In this document: piece after piece, positions 46,216 to 55,531 of the stretch | Numbering within the stretch: position 1 is the first letter of the stretch | How the letters are laid out: each line of letters starts with the position of its first letter | From: Chitinibacter sp. FCG-7 | GTDB taxonomy: Bacteria; Pseudomonadota; Gammaproteobacteria; Burkholderiales; Chitinibacteraceae | DNA length: 64,000 nucleotides | Direction: 5' to 3' | Assembly: GCF_040047665.1 (NCBI RefSeq) | Contig: NZ_CP157355.1 | Span: 3,519,668-3,583,667, forward strand | Notes under the pieces: model-generated | Told to the model about the DNA's origin: nothing | Seen by the model: only the letters and a program-made list of their open reading frames with translations | Database searches by the model: none | Program-made: the position numbers and the translations under genes

Positions 46216-47364
46216 TTACTCAATCTTTGGCAGGCCGCGCCAGGCAATAATACCACCCAGAGCACACGATAGCGCAGCCAAACTAAACACCCATTCTCCA
46301 CCCAGTGACTGCCAAGCCAGCCCTGCCAGTATGCCACCCAGGCTGCCGCCAATCCCAAACGACATCGCAATATACAGCGCTTGCCCCTTGGCCTGATGAC
46401 GACCAGTAAAGTAGCGGTGAATATAGGCCATATTCACGGCGTGATTACTGCCAAAAGTGAATGCATGCGCCAATTGGGCCAGCAAGAGCAACGGCAGCGA
46501 GGCAATGCCCCAGGCAATGACCCCGAAGCGCGCCGCACCAATCGCCAAGCCAAACAGCAGGATCATTTTCTGGCTAAAGCGCAGATTTAGCCGTGGCATC
46601 AGCCAGAAAATCGCAATTTCAGCCAGTACGCCCAGCGTCCAGAACCAGGCAATGGTGCTTTTGCTATACCCTTGATCGGCCACGTAAATCGAATAAAAGC
46701 TGTAATAAGGCCCGTGCGCCAAGGCCATCAGAAAGCACGATGCCAGCAGCGATTGCACTTCACGTTGACGCAGAATCTCGCCAAATCCGGCCTGTGTGTT
46801 CTGGGTGACTGGCGTGGACGGCGCTTCGGGCACCCACCAGCAATACAGCGCCAGACTGGCCATAATCGCAATCACCGACATGGGCAAGACGGCAACGCCT
46901 TGCGCCTCGATCAGATAGCCTGCTGTCATCGTGGCGACGACAAAACCGATCGAGCCCCAGATGCGCAAGCGCGAATACGCGCCCGAATCGCCTTTAAGCA
47001 GGCTCATCGCTGTCGCCTCAACCAGCGGCAGCGCGGCGCTCCAGAAAAAGCTACCTAAAAAGACCGCGATAAAAATCGGCCAGAAGCTTTGCGCCACCAG
47101 CAGCGGGATAAAAAACAACAGCCCGCACGCTCCCGCCAGCCGCAGAATCAGCTGGCGCTTGCCGCTGCGATCAGCCAGCCAACCCCAAAGAGCTGGCGCA
47201 TAAATCCGGTTGATTTGCGTCAGACTGGTTAGAATGCCGATTTGCCAGGCAGGAAAAGCCAGACCTGCCAGATACAGCCCCCAGTACGGGGAAAAGATGC
47301 CGTTGAAAGCGAAATAGCAGAAGTAAAAGCCGGCAATAGCCAGCAAGGCAAAGTTTTTGGGCAT
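46216..47364 (-). CDS. MFS transporter, HcaT/PPP-like family
   Basis: A 382-residue membrane protein with about twelve hydrophobic segments. The start FALLAIAGFYFCYFAFNGIFSPYWGLYL, LTQINRIYAPALWGWLADRSGKR and FGSNHAVNMAYIHRYFTGRHQAKGQALY match the MFS_1_like (3-phenylpropionate or nucleoside-type HcaT/YunA) group. The substrate is unknown. Its start codon overlaps the region of a degenerate element pair. Confidence 0.85.
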   Translation of the reverse strand: MPKNFALLAIAGFYFCYFAFNGIFSPYWGLYLAGLAFPAWQIGILTSLTQINRIYAPALWGWLADRSGKRQLILRLAGACGLLFFIPLLVAQSFWPIFIAVFLGSFFWSAALPLVEATAMSLLKGDSGAYSRLRIWGSIGFVVATMTAGYLIEAQGVAVLPMSVIAIMASLALYCWWVPEAPSTPVTQNTQAGFGEILRQREVQSLLASCFLMALAHGPYYSFYSIYVADQGYSKSTIAWFWTLGVLAEIAIFWLMPRLNLRFSQKMILLFGLAIGAARFGVIAWGIASLPLLLLAQLAHAFTFGSNHAVNMAYIHRYFTGRHQAKGQALYIAMSFGIGGSLGGILAGLAWQSLGGEWVFSLAALSCALGGIIAWRGLPKIE

Positions 47365-47376
47365 TTATACCCTACG

Positions 47377-47425
47377 GGGTATCTTCATCAAGCTCAATCC
47401 GTATACCACCCACAAGGCAATACAT
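47377..47425. repeat. Degenerate 49-bp element (GGTATCTTCATC subfamily)
   Basis: GGGTATCTTCATCAAG on the left and AAGGCAATACAT on the right. A reversed half-site TATACCC lies just before it at 47366-47372, so the pair TATACCCTACGGGGTAT reads as two tail-to-tail ends. It sits between the MFS start and the pgsA stop. Confidence 0.6.
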
Positions 47426-47439
47426 CATAGATCGGCGGC

Positions 47440-48009
47440 TTACTGATTTTTAAATTGCTCGGCAGCGACACGCAGATAGTAAAACATCGACACAATCGTC
47501 AGAATGCCTGCCAGATACAGCGCAATCGTGCCTAGGAGTGGCGTTGAAACATGCGGCACCAGCGGCTCCCACCACAGCAAGAGCAAAATGGCGACCATTT
47601 GTGCGGTGGTTTTCAGCTTGCCGATCATATTGACCGCGACGGACTTGGACTTACCCAATTGCGCCATCCACTCGCGCAGCGCCGAAATAGTGATTTCGCG
47701 GCCAATGATAATCACCGCCAGCCACGACGGCGCGCGGTCGATCTCGACCAGCAGAATCAGTGCAGCAGCAACCATCAGCTTGTCGGCAACCGGATCAAGA
47801 AACGCGCCAAACTGGCTGGTCTGATTCCAGCGCCGCGCCAGAAAACCATCAAACCAGTCCGTGACTGCCGCCAGCGCAAACAGCAGCGTGCCAACGATAT
47901 TTTGCCAAACCAGCGGATATTCGGCTTGCGGCAGATAAAACACGCCAACAAACACGGGAATCAGCGCGACGCGCAGCCAGGTGAGGATAATCGGTAAATT
48001 TAAAGGCAT
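47440..48009 (-). CDS. pgsA: CDP-diacylglycerol-glycerol-3-phosphate 3-phosphatidyltransferase
   Basis: Integral membrane enzyme for phosphatidylglycerol synthesis, 189 residues. The CDP-alcohol phosphotransferase motif DWFDGFLARRWNQTSQFGAFLDPVADK matches D-x2-DG-x2-AR-x8-G-x3-D-x3-D. Four or more membrane helices surround it. Confidence 0.95.
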   Translation of the reverse strand: MPLNLPIILTWLRVALIPVFVGVFYLPQAEYPLVWQNIVGTLLFALAAVTDWFDGFLARRWNQTSQFGAFLDPVADKLMVAAALILLVEIDRAPSWLAVIIIGREITISALREWMAQLGKSKSVAVNMIGKLKTTAQMVAILLLLWWEPLVPHVSTPLLGTIALYLAGILTIVSMFYYLRVAAEQFKNQ

Positions 48010-48199
48010 AGTTAACTACTGTTGGGGTCGCAGTGCGGCGCTGTATTAAATATCGTGGCCAGCCCTGACCCGCAGGGTGACAAAAGCCGGATTGTAACTG
48101 TTTTCGCCTGTTCTTGCTCCGGGCATTTTCGGTACTGCAGCGAAGCGGGCTTCGCTGATGTCGGTGGTAATTCAGAACGCACCCAATCCACGGCCATGG

Positions 48200-49534
48200 T
48201 CAGGAATGCAGATCTGAACTGCTCGAACGATGAGCCAGCCGCCGAACCCGGCGCATCCCCAGTACCAACACACCGACCACCAAGGGAATCAGCAGCGCGC
48301 TCGTTAGCTCGACATTCAGATGCACGCCTGCCGCTTTTAGCCCTTTCAAGCCATATACCAGCAGCCCGATGACGTAGTAGCTGATGGCCGCGACCGACAA
48401 GCCCTCCACGGTTTCCTGCAGGCGCAATTGCAAATTGGCACGTTGTGACATGGCGGAGAGGATGCTCTGATTTTGCTGCTCCAGCGTCACATCGACACGG
48501 GTGCGCAGCAGTAAGGTGGCGCGGCTAACACGCTCGGCCAGCTCGCGTTGCCGCCGCGCGACCACCTGACAATGCTCCAACGCCGGCATCAGTCGGCGGG
48601 TCAAAAACTGCGTGAACGGCTGCAAGCCCTGAATGCGGAACTCGCGCAATTCGCCCAGCCGTCGCAGCACGATTTCGTAGTAGGCGTGCGAAGCACTAAA
48701 ACGATAATCGGTTTGCGACAAAGCGCTTTCGATTTGTGCCGAGAGCTGCGTCAATCGATCAAGCAATTGCGGCTCGTCTGCGGCTCTGGCGTGCGAAATG
48801 CTACTGGTTAGTTCGGCCAGCTCGCGATCGGCCGCCATCAGCTCGGGCGAAATTGTGTCTGCCAGCGGTGGCGCGAGCATTGCTAGGCTGCGATAGCTTT
48901 CGATGTCAAACAAGCGCTGTAACATCCGCCCCGCTTGGCGTCGCCCCATAAAACGATCGGCCAGCAAATAGCGGACAAAACCATTTTCAGCTTGCTGAAA
49001 ATCGCTATACACCATGCCCGCGCCGTCACCGATCTCCGCGCCAACCAGCTCATTGCCGGCAAAATAGTGCTTGGCCAACGACGGTAAAGTGGGCGGCAAC
49101 GCCGTATGCGGCAGAACCAGCGCATGGATGGCCACCAGCATATTGCCCGGCAGTTGCGCCAGCCAGTCGGCAGGCAGCTCGGCCAGCGCCGGACACGCAA
49201 ACGGCACCTCGCCTTCCGTGAACGCCGCGCTGACGCTCAGGCTGGAAAACTCGCTATAGCGCATCCACAGCAAGCGGCAATGACCGAGATCGAGGCTGAA
49301 GTGATTGACATGCGGCTCTGGCGGCAACTGGCCATAGTGCCGCGCCAGCTGGCCGATTAGCCATTGCTCGTTAGCCAGGCTCAGATGGTGATTCAAATAA
49401 GCCAGATGGCTGATGCGCCCCGGCGTTGGCAAGTGCGGATAGGGTGAGGAATGCGTTTCGCGCGCCATCGTGCGCCGTTGCGAATGCTCGCGCAGGCGAA
49501 ATTCAAAGCGGGTGCTGGCAGTGGTGCTTGGCAT
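48200..49534 (-). CDS. DUF3422 family membrane protein
   Basis: A 444-residue protein of the proteobacterial DUF3422 family: HPYPHLPTPGRISHLAYL-like start, LDLGHCRLLWMRYSEFSS, a long helical middle and two C-terminal membrane segments (AISYYVIGLLVYGLK and LLIPLVVGVLVLGM). Function unknown. I chose the ATG at 49534 because GGAGGA lies seven bases upstream. The 190-bp gap to pgsA (48010-48199) shows no clear feature. Confidence 0.8.
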   Translation of the reverse strand: MPSTTASTRFEFRLREHSQRRTMARETHSSPYPHLPTPGRISHLAYLNHHLSLANEQWLIGQLARHYGQLPPEPHVNHFSLDLGHCRLLWMRYSEFSSLSVSAAFTEGEVPFACPALAELPADWLAQLPGNMLVAIHALVLPHTALPPTLPSLAKHYFAGNELVGAEIGDGAGMVYSDFQQAENGFVRYLLADRFMGRRQAGRMLQRLFDIESYRSLAMLAPPLADTISPELMAADRELAELTSSISHARAADEPQLLDRLTQLSAQIESALSQTDYRFSASHAYYEIVLRRLGELREFRIQGLQPFTQFLTRRLMPALEHCQVVARRQRELAERVSRATLLLRTRVDVTLEQQNQSILSAMSQRANLQLRLQETVEGLSVAAISYYVIGLLVYGLKGLKAAGVHLNVELTSALLIPLVVGVLVLGMRRVRRLAHRSSSSDLHS

Positions 49535-49603
49535 TTTGTCCTCCAGAATGGCGTAGTACTGACAATCTGGATTTAGCATAAGGCATGCCAAGTAATGACC
49601 AAA

Positions 49604-49652
49604 GGGTATTACTGAGCAGATCAATAGCTAATTGATCTACAGAGCAATACCC
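49604..49652. repeat. 49-bp GGGTAT-N37-ATACCC element, copy 10
   Basis: Left GGGTATTACTGAGCAG, right CTACAGAGCAATACCC (perfect consensus arm) and an inner palindrome ATCAATAGC/TAATTGAT. It sits in the gap between rlmB stop and the DUF3422 start. Confidence 0.9.
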
Positions 49653-49714
49653 CTTGGGTTAAAGCTAAGCGCATCCGTCTGCGCACCGAATTGGCGCGTC
49701 AAACTGAAACAATA

Positions 49715-50476
49715 TTACGTAGTTGGTGCGCTTTTCTTGGCCGCAACGAGACGCTGACGACGGCTTTCCGACAGCACAATCCCCGTCGCCACCGACACAT
49801 TCAGGCTTTCAACCGAACCAAACATTGGAATCGACACCAGCGTATCGCACAACTCACGCGTCAGGCGGCGCATGCCGTCGCCCTCGTTGCCCAGCACCCA
49901 CGCCACCGGGCCAGTTTGATCGTAGCTGAACAGATCGCAAGAGCCTTCGGCATCGGTGCCGACAATCCAGATGCCGCGCTCTTTCAGATCGCGGATCGTG
50001 CGCGCCAGATTCGTCACCATCACATACGGAACGACTTCGGCCGCGCCGCAGGCCACTTTCGACACCGTTGCGTTAATGCCAACGCATTTATCTTTCGGTG
50101 CAATCACCGCGTGCACGCCCATTGCATCGGCGACGCGCAAGCAAGCACCCAGATTATGCGGATCAGTAATGCCGTCCAGAATCAGCAGAAATGCTGGTTC
50201 GTCCAGATCATCAAGCACGTCTTCAATCGACAGATAGCTGCGCTCGGTGTCGATCATCGCCGCAACGCCTTGGTGGCGAACGTGCCCAGCCAAGCCGTCG
50301 AGACGATCCGACGACATTGGGGTGACTTTCTGATCGGCGTCTTTGGCGGCTTTAAGCAGATCCTTCATCCGCGGGTCGGTACGCTCGCTGCTGACGTACA
50401 ACTCCAGCACACTATCGGGAAAGCGACGCAAACGGGCGGTAACGGCGTGAAAGCCGTGGATGATTTTCTTTTGCAT
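49715..50476 (-). CDS. rlmB: 23S rRNA (guanosine-2251-2'-O)-methyltransferase RlmB
   Basis: SpoU-type (SPOUT) methyltransferase, 253 residues. N-terminal L7Ae-like substrate domain starts [17 protein letters not shown]. The knotted catalytic domain shows [17 protein letters not shown], the [16 protein letters not shown] region, [19 protein letters not shown] and [20 protein letters not shown], the three SpoU motifs. The ATG at 50476 is used because the upstream triplet is TTG. Confidence 0.95.
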   Translation of the reverse strand: MQKKIIHGFHAVTARLRRFPDSVLELYVSSERTDPRMKDLLKAAKDADQKVTPMSSDRLDGLAGHVRHQGVAAMIDTERSYLSIEDVLDDLDEPAFLLILDGITDPHNLGACLRVADAMGVHAVIAPKDKCVGINATVSKVACGAAEVVPYVMVTNLARTIRDLKERGIWIVGTDAEGSCDLFSYDQTGPVAWVLGNEGDGMRRLTRELCDTLVSIPMFGSVESLNVSVATGIVLSESRRQRLVAAKKSAPTT

Positions 50477-50554
50477 AATGGACAAAGCCGGACATTCTAA
50501 AAGCTAGGATTTTACGAGGTTTTAGCCAAAAAATCCTGAATAGATTTGGAGCAG

Positions 50555-50589
50555 AAAAATAAGCTGCTGGCGCTCAATCGAGCGCCAGC
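50555..50589 (-). terminator. Terminator after the histidine kinase gene
   Basis: Perfect 10-bp stem GCTGGCGCTC/GAGCGCCAGC with a 4-base loop, followed on the reverse strand by AGCTTATTTTT. It lies 90 bases after the kinase stop in the 201-bp gap before rlmB. Confidence 0.75.
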
Positions 50590-50677
50590 ACTTACAGGGG
50601 AGTGCTGGCTGGCATGGCCCATCAAGGCAAGGCGGCACTGAGCCTACTGAAAACCTGGATACACCAGCCGGTGTGGG

Positions 50678-52099
50678 TCAAACCGTGGCGAGATTTTTTG
50701 GCAGAACAACGTGGACAATCAGGCCATGCGGCACGGCATCTTTCAATTCGACCTTGCCGCTGTGGCGCTCGACGATTTCGCGCACAATCGCCATCCCCAA
50801 ACCGCAACCGTTACCGGTTTGTTCGCGGCGGAAGAAGCGCTCAAAAACGCGCTGCTTGTCGGCATCGGGAATGCCCGCACCATTGTCTTCCACGTCAACA
50901 AGATACTGCTGCTCGTTTTCAGTTAGCCGCACGGTCACGCTACCGTCGCGCGGGATGTATTTGATGGCGTTTTCCACCAGATTGATAAACAGCTCTCGCA
51001 GCAAGGCCGAATTACCTTCAATCCACGCCTCGCTGACCAGGCAATCGCAACCCAGATCAATACGCGCAGCCAGCGCGCGCGGCACCAGCTCGCCGGTCAG
51101 GTCGCGAATCAGGCGCGCCAGATCCATTTTGACTTTTGGAATGCCGTTGAGGCTGCCGGGCTCGGAGCGTGCCAGCGTGAGCAATTGATTCACCAGGTGA
51201 ATACTGCGCGTTGCACTGGTGTGCACCATATTGAGCCGGTCGCGCAGCCCTTCGGGGCTATTCTCACGCATGGCCAGCTCGGTTTGCGATTTCAACCCCG
51301 CCAGCGGTGTGCGTAGCTGATGCGCGGCGTCGGCAATAAAGCGGCGCTGGCGATTCATACTCTCTTCGGTGCTGGCCAGCAACTGGTTCAGCGCGCTGGA
51401 TAATGCGTTTAATTCTTCTGGCGCATTGTCCAGCGACAAAGGCGATAAATCCTGCGCTTGCCGCGTTTCAACCAGCAGCTTAAGCGTGCGCAGTGGCTTT
51501 AAACTGTGTCGAACACCGAACCAGACCAACACGCTGACCAGCAACAGCATCGGCACCAGCGGCAGTGCCATATTCAGCAGATAGCGCTGAAAAGCCTGCG
51601 ACTGGGCGGCGGTATCTTTGGCGATTTCGATCTGGATAGCGGGCAGATTGCGACTGGCAAGTTGCTGGATATGCAGCACGCGATGTGGCTCTTGCGCAAC
51701 CTTCACTTCATGGACTTCATGAATAGTAGCGGCGCTTTCGCTCACTTCGCTGGCAAACGCGCGCAGTGGCTGCCCCAGAATCAGCTCACCCCCAACCTGC
51801 ACGGCTAGATGAACATTTTCATCGGCCACGGCGGCAAAGAGCTGGCGACTTTGTGCCGTCAGCACTGCGGGATCAAGGCTTTGCTGCTTGTCGGGAGCAG
51901 ATTGTGCTGCTTGTAGCGATTGTGAAATCTGTTGGGCGATGACGCGACCAAGGCGCATCAGCGCTGCGTCATTGCTTTCATTGGCAAATTGAAATGAGGC
52001 CAGATAAATGACAGCTGCCCCTGCTGACCATAAGGCAAGCAAGGGCAACACGGTCCATAACAAGATCTGGCGCTGTAAAGATTGCTTAGTTACTTGCAT
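50678..52099 (-). CDS. Sensor histidine kinase, TctE/QseC-like
   Basis: A 473-residue membrane kinase with TM1 (about 13-35), a periplasmic domain to about 170, TM2 (about 180-198), a linker, HisKA with the phospho-His in FIADAAHQLRTPLAG (about 260) and a HATPase domain with VENAIKYI, VEDNGAGIP and GNGCGLGMAIVREI. The 2CSK-type sensory region resembles TctE, which answers to tricarboxylates, but the signal is unknown. It overlaps the response regulator by 14 bases. Confidence 0.9.
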   Translation of the reverse strand: MQVTKQSLQRQILLWTVLPLLALWSAGAAVIYLASFQFANESNDAALMRLGRVIAQQISQSLQAAQSAPDKQQSLDPAVLTAQSRQLFAAVADENVHLAVQVGGELILGQPLRAFASEVSESAATIHEVHEVKVAQEPHRVLHIQQLASRNLPAIQIEIAKDTAAQSQAFQRYLLNMALPLVPMLLLVSVLVWFGVRHSLKPLRTLKLLVETRQAQDLSPLSLDNAPEELNALSSALNQLLASTEESMNRQRRFIADAAHQLRTPLAGLKSQTELAMRENSPEGLRDRLNMVHTSATRSIHLVNQLLTLARSEPGSLNGIPKVKMDLARLIRDLTGELVPRALAARIDLGCDCLVSEAWIEGNSALLRELFINLVENAIKYIPRDGSVTVRLTENEQQYLVDVEDNGAGIPDADKQRVFERFFRREQTGNGCGLGMAIVREIVERHSGKVELKDAVPHGLIVHVVLPKNLATV

Positions 52100-52784
52100 C
52101 CGCGGCCAAAGGTTGCTGTTTTTCGAGAAGGTAACCCAGACCACGAATCGTGCGGATTACAACACCACATGGTTCCAGTTTTTTGCGCAGGCGATGTACG
52201 TACACCTCGATGGCATTCAGACCCACTTCGGCGTTTTCATTGCCCAGCTCGCTCACGATTTGCTCTTTAGTCACCACGCGGTCGATATTGGACATCAAAA
52301 TTTCCAGCACCGTCAGTTCGCGAGCCGACAAATCGAGCGGAGAATCATTGCACCATGCGCGCTGACCGGCGCGATCCAGGCGCAGATTGCCCAGTTGCTG
52401 CACCGATTGCGGCAAGATTTGGCTGCGGCGCAACAAGGCACGCAGACGCGCTTCCAGCTCAGAAAACTCGAAAGGTTTGGTCAGGTAGTCGTCGGCACCG
52501 GCGTCCAGACCCGCAACACGCTCGTCCAGACCATCCAGCGCCGTCAAGATCAGGATAGGCAAGGAAGGTTTGTGCTGGCGCACATTGCGCAATACAGTCA
52601 GACCGTCCATATTGGGTAGGCCAATATCGAGCACCACGGCGTCATAGTCGTTGTGCAGCAAGATTTGCAGGGCCAGAGCGCCATCATTCACGCAATCGCA
52701 CTGAAATTCGGCTTGTGACAAGCTGGTTTTCAGCGCATCGGCCAGAATCAGATCGTCTTCAGCCAGAAATAGACGTGTAGCCAT
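52086..52784 (-). CDS. OmpR-family response regulator
   Basis: A 232-residue regulator with a receiver domain (phospho-Asp at about 53 in VVLDIGLPNMDG, Lys in YLTKPFEFSEL) and a C-terminal winged helix (NAIEVYVHRLRKKLEPCGVVIRTIRGLGYLL). QseB/TctD/PmrA-like. It is first in the two-gene operon with the kinase. Confidence 0.92.
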   Translation of the reverse strand: MATRLFLAEDDLILADALKTSLSQAEFQCDCVNDGALALQILLHNDYDAVVLDIGLPNMDGLTVLRNVRQHKPSLPILILTALDGLDERVAGLDAGADDYLTKPFEFSELEARLRALLRRSQILPQSVQQLGNLRLDRAGQRAWCNDSPLDLSARELTVLEILMSNIDRVVTKEQIVSELGNENAEVGLNAIEVYVHRLRKKLEPCGVVIRTIRGLGYLLEKQQPLAADASN

Positions 52785-52853
52785 TGGTAATTCCCCTTTT
52801 TGTAAGAATAAACTTACCGCAGAGTGTAGCGTTAATTTCTGTAAAGCCCAAGA

Positions 52854-53960
52854 TCATTTTTGTAAGCCTAAAGACCTAGCTGCGATATCCCTTTGTTCCA
52901 AAAGGGTTTTGTCATTTCTGGTAGATTTACCGTTTGTCAGCCAACTTGTCAGCTCACGGGAAATCAGCCCGGAAAGGCCGGAAATCCACGCGGGATGATC
53001 ATTCAAGCACGGGATGAAAGCATATTTCTGCCCACCAGCGGCCTGATAATCGTCGCGCCCTTCCATGGCGATTTCTTCCAGTGTTTCCAGACAATCGGCC
53101 ACAAACCCGGGGCAAATGACGTCAAGCTGACCCAGCTGCTGCTTGGCCAGTTGGTGCAGCATGTCGGTGGTATAGGGTTTGAGCCATTCGGCCTTGCCAA
53201 AGCGCGACTGAAACGCCACCGTGTACTGCCCTTTTTCCAGCTGCAGCGCCTCTGCGAGTAAACGCCCGGTTTTGTAGGCGTGGCAATGATAAGGATCGCC
53301 CTTGTCCAGCGTATAGCGAGGAACACCATGAAAGCTCATTAGCAAATGATCACCCCGGCCATTGCGTTGCCAATGCTCGCGTACGCTCTGCGCCAGCGCA
53401 TCAATATAGGCCGCCTCATCATAAAAGGGTGCAACCATGCGCAAGGCGGGTTGAAAACGGGTTTTCTGCAATACGCGCGCCACTTCGTCAAATACGCTCG
53501 CGCTGGTACTGGCCGCGTATTGCGGATACATCGGCACCACGACCAGATGCTGGCAGTTTTGCGCCTTCATTTTCAGAATCTGCGCCTCAATCGATGGATT
53601 GCCGTAGCGCATTGCGTAATCAACGACTAATTCGCCTTTGAATTGTTCGCCCAGAGCCCCTTTGACCAGCTTGGCCTGCTTTTCAGTCCAGACGCGCAGC
53701 GGCGAGCCATCTTTGGTCCAGATACTGGCGTACTTGGCTGCGCTTTTTTTGGGCCTGATATTCAGAATAATGCCATTCAGAATCAGCCACCAAATCGGCC
53801 TGGGGATTTCAACCACACGCGGGTCGGATAAAAACTGCTTTAAATATGGACGGACCGCTTTGGCCGTGGGCGCGTCGGGCGAGCCTAGATTCACCAACAG
53901 GACGCCGATCTTGCTCGGGCTGGCATGCGAAAATTCCGGCTCAGGATAAAAACGGGGCAT
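52854..53960 (-). CDS. hemH: Ferrochelatase
   Basis: Inserts Fe2+ into protoporphyrin IX. The 368-residue protein has GVLLVNLGSPDAPTAKAVRPYL, the metal-site His in LLMSFHGVPRYTLDKGDPY and the signature TVAFQSRFGKAEWLKPYT. It is divergent from pgk; the 187-bp gap between them should hold both promoters. Confidence 0.95.
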   Translation of the reverse strand: MPRFYPEPEFSHASPSKIGVLLVNLGSPDAPTAKAVRPYLKQFLSDPRVVEIPRPIWWLILNGIILNIRPKKSAAKYASIWTKDGSPLRVWTEKQAKLVKGALGEQFKGELVVDYAMRYGNPSIEAQILKMKAQNCQHLVVVPMYPQYAASTSASVFDEVARVLQKTRFQPALRMVAPFYDEAAYIDALAQSVREHWQRNGRGDHLLMSFHGVPRYTLDKGDPYHCHAYKTGRLLAEALQLEKGQYTVAFQSRFGKAEWLKPYTTDMLHQLAKQQLGQLDVICPGFVADCLETLEEIAMEGRDDYQAAGGQKYAFIPCLNDHPAWISGLSGLISRELTSWLTNGKSTRNDKTLLEQRDIAARSLGLQK

Positions 53961-54147
53961 AAAGCGTCTCGGGGCAAGTCAGAAGTGCTCGCTATGATAG
54001 TGGATTTTGGGGCTGCAGTTTTCAGTCAGCGCGGTTTTTGCCCGCAATAAAGCTAAAACTCTGCAGAAACTTTAATCCGCGTCAGCTTCAAGCCCTGCAG
54101 ACACGGTACAATTGGCTTTTGTTCACTTCACCATTTTTGGGGACTCT

Positions 54148-55380
54148 ATGGCTAAGCTGTTTATTGAAGATCTCGATCTCGCAGGCAAACGTGTACTGAT
54201 TCGTGTTGACTTTAACGTGCCAGTCAAAAATGGCGTGGTGGAAAGCGACAAACGCATCCGCGCAGCGCTGCCAACGATTCGCTATGCCCTTGCGCAAGGC
54301 GCTTCAGTTGTACTGATGTCGCATCTGGGCCGCCCCAATGGTCAGAAAGTAGAGAAATACAGCCTGGCTCCGGTTGCCACCCGTCTGCAAGAATTGCTCG
54401 GCAGCCCAGTCACTTTCCTCGCCGATTGCGTGGGCACTGAAGTGGAAGCCGCTTGTGCCAATCTGGCGGCGGGTCAAGTGGTGCTGCTGGAAAACGTGCG
54501 TTTCCATATCGAAGAAGAAGGCAAAGCCAAAGACGCTGACGGCAATTCGGTAAAAGCTGATCCAGCCCAAGTCGCTGCTTTCCGCGCTAGCTTGTCAAAA
54601 CTGGGCGATGTGTTTGTCAATGATGCCTTTGGTACGGCGCATCGTGCGCACTCATCAATGGTCGGCGTTGAATTGCCGCGCGCTGCTGGCTACTTGCTGA
54701 AAAAAGAGCTCGATTTCCTTGGCGAAGCAGTGAATAAACCTGTTCGTCCATTGGTCGCAATCATTGGCGGCTCAAAAATCTCCGGCAAAATCGACGTGAT
54801 TCAAGCCCTGCTACCTAAAGTGGACAAGCTGATTATCGGCGGCGGCATGGCGTTTACTTTCCTGAAAGCGCAAGGCTACGAGATCGGCCAATCGCTGTGT
54901 GAGAACGATAAAGTCGATCTGGCGCGTGAATTGATGGCACAAGCGGGTGACAAACTGGTCTTGCCAAGCGACACGATGGTGACGCACGCGCTCAATTTTG
55001 ACGCACGAACTTTGGATGGCTTGGTAGAAGTAAAATCCACCGCGATTCCAGCCGATCAGGAAGGCGTGGATATTGGCTCTGCCACGCGCGCTGCGTATGC
55101 TGAGATCATCAAATCAGCCAAAACTGTGCTGTGGAACGGCCCGATGGGCGTATTTGAAATTGACGCATCGGCCGAAGGCACATTCGCTGTAGCCCACGCA
55201 CTGGTGGATGCGACTGCCAATGGTGCCATCACCGTGGTCGGTGGTGGTGACTCAGTCGCGGCGGTGGAAAAAGCGGGCTTGGAAGACAAAGTGAGCCACG
55301 TTTCAACCGGCGGCGGCGCTTCACTGGAATTCCTGGAAGGCAAGGCATTGCCAGGCGTTGAAGCACTGAGCGAGAAGTAA
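54148..55380 (+). CDS. pgk: Phosphoglycerate kinase
   Basis: Glycolytic ATP-forming kinase, 410 residues. The N-terminal signature KRVLIRVDFNVPVKNG, the substrate site SHLGRPNG, RAHSSMVG, GGSKISGKIDVI and the C-terminal nucleotide site GGGDSVAAVEKAG with TGGGASLEFLEGK are intact. The ATG at 54148 has GGGGA upstream; a TTG/ATG 36 bases before is not needed. Confidence 0.97.
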   Translation: MAKLFIEDLDLAGKRVLIRVDFNVPVKNGVVESDKRIRAALPTIRYALAQGASVVLMSHLGRPNGQKVEKYSLAPVATRLQELLGSPVTFLADCVGTEVEAACANLAAGQVVLLENVRFHIEEEGKAKDADGNSVKADPAQVAAFRASLSKLGDVFVNDAFGTAHRAHSSMVGVELPRAAGYLLKKELDFLGEAVNKPVRPLVAIIGGSKISGKIDVIQALLPKVDKLIIGGGMAFTFLKAQGYEIGQSLCENDKVDLARELMAQAGDKLVLPSDTMVTHALNFDARTLDGLVEVKSTAIPADQEGVDIGSATRAAYAEIIKSAKTVLWNGPMGVFEIDASAEGTFAVAHALVDATANGAITVVGGGDSVAAVEKAGLEDKVSHVSTGGGASLEFLEGKALPGVEALSEK

Positions 55381-55422
55381 TCGCACTTTGCTGTTTTTCA
55401 ATCAGTGGCAGCAAGTAGCAAT

Positions 55423-55450
55423 AAAAAACCTCGCTAGCGCGAGGTTTTTT
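55423..55450 (+). terminator. Terminator after pgk
   Basis: AAAAACCTCGC-tagc-GCGAGGTTTTTT, followed directly by the 49-bp element at 55454. Confidence 0.92.
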
Positions 55451-55453
55451 ATT

Positions 55454-55502
55454 AGGTATAGCTCTGTAGATCATATAAATCATGGACTATAGAGCCATAC
55501 CC
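55454..55502. repeat. 49-bp RGGTAT-N37-ATACCC element, copy 11
   Basis: AGGTATAGCTCTGTAG and CTATAGAGCCATACCC are complementary over 14 of 16 positions, and GATCAT...ATCATG extends toward the centre. It lies between the convergent pgk terminator and the pflA stop. Confidence 0.9.
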
Positions 55503-55531
55503 ATTCACTTACCCATGATTTTTAAACCGAT

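Noticed and set aside
46149..46370. N-terminal extension of DAHP synthase
   Set aside because: It would run through the 49-bp element and the MFS gene end; the ATG at 46148 has a good ribosome site.
46666..46671. ATACCC in the MFS gene as a half element
   Set aside because: No GGTAT at the required distance; nearest AGTACG is off by two bases.
50602..50964. Open frame on the plus strand opposite the histidine kinase end
   Set aside because: It is antisense to the kinase HATPase domain, low-complexity basic, and has no ribosome site.
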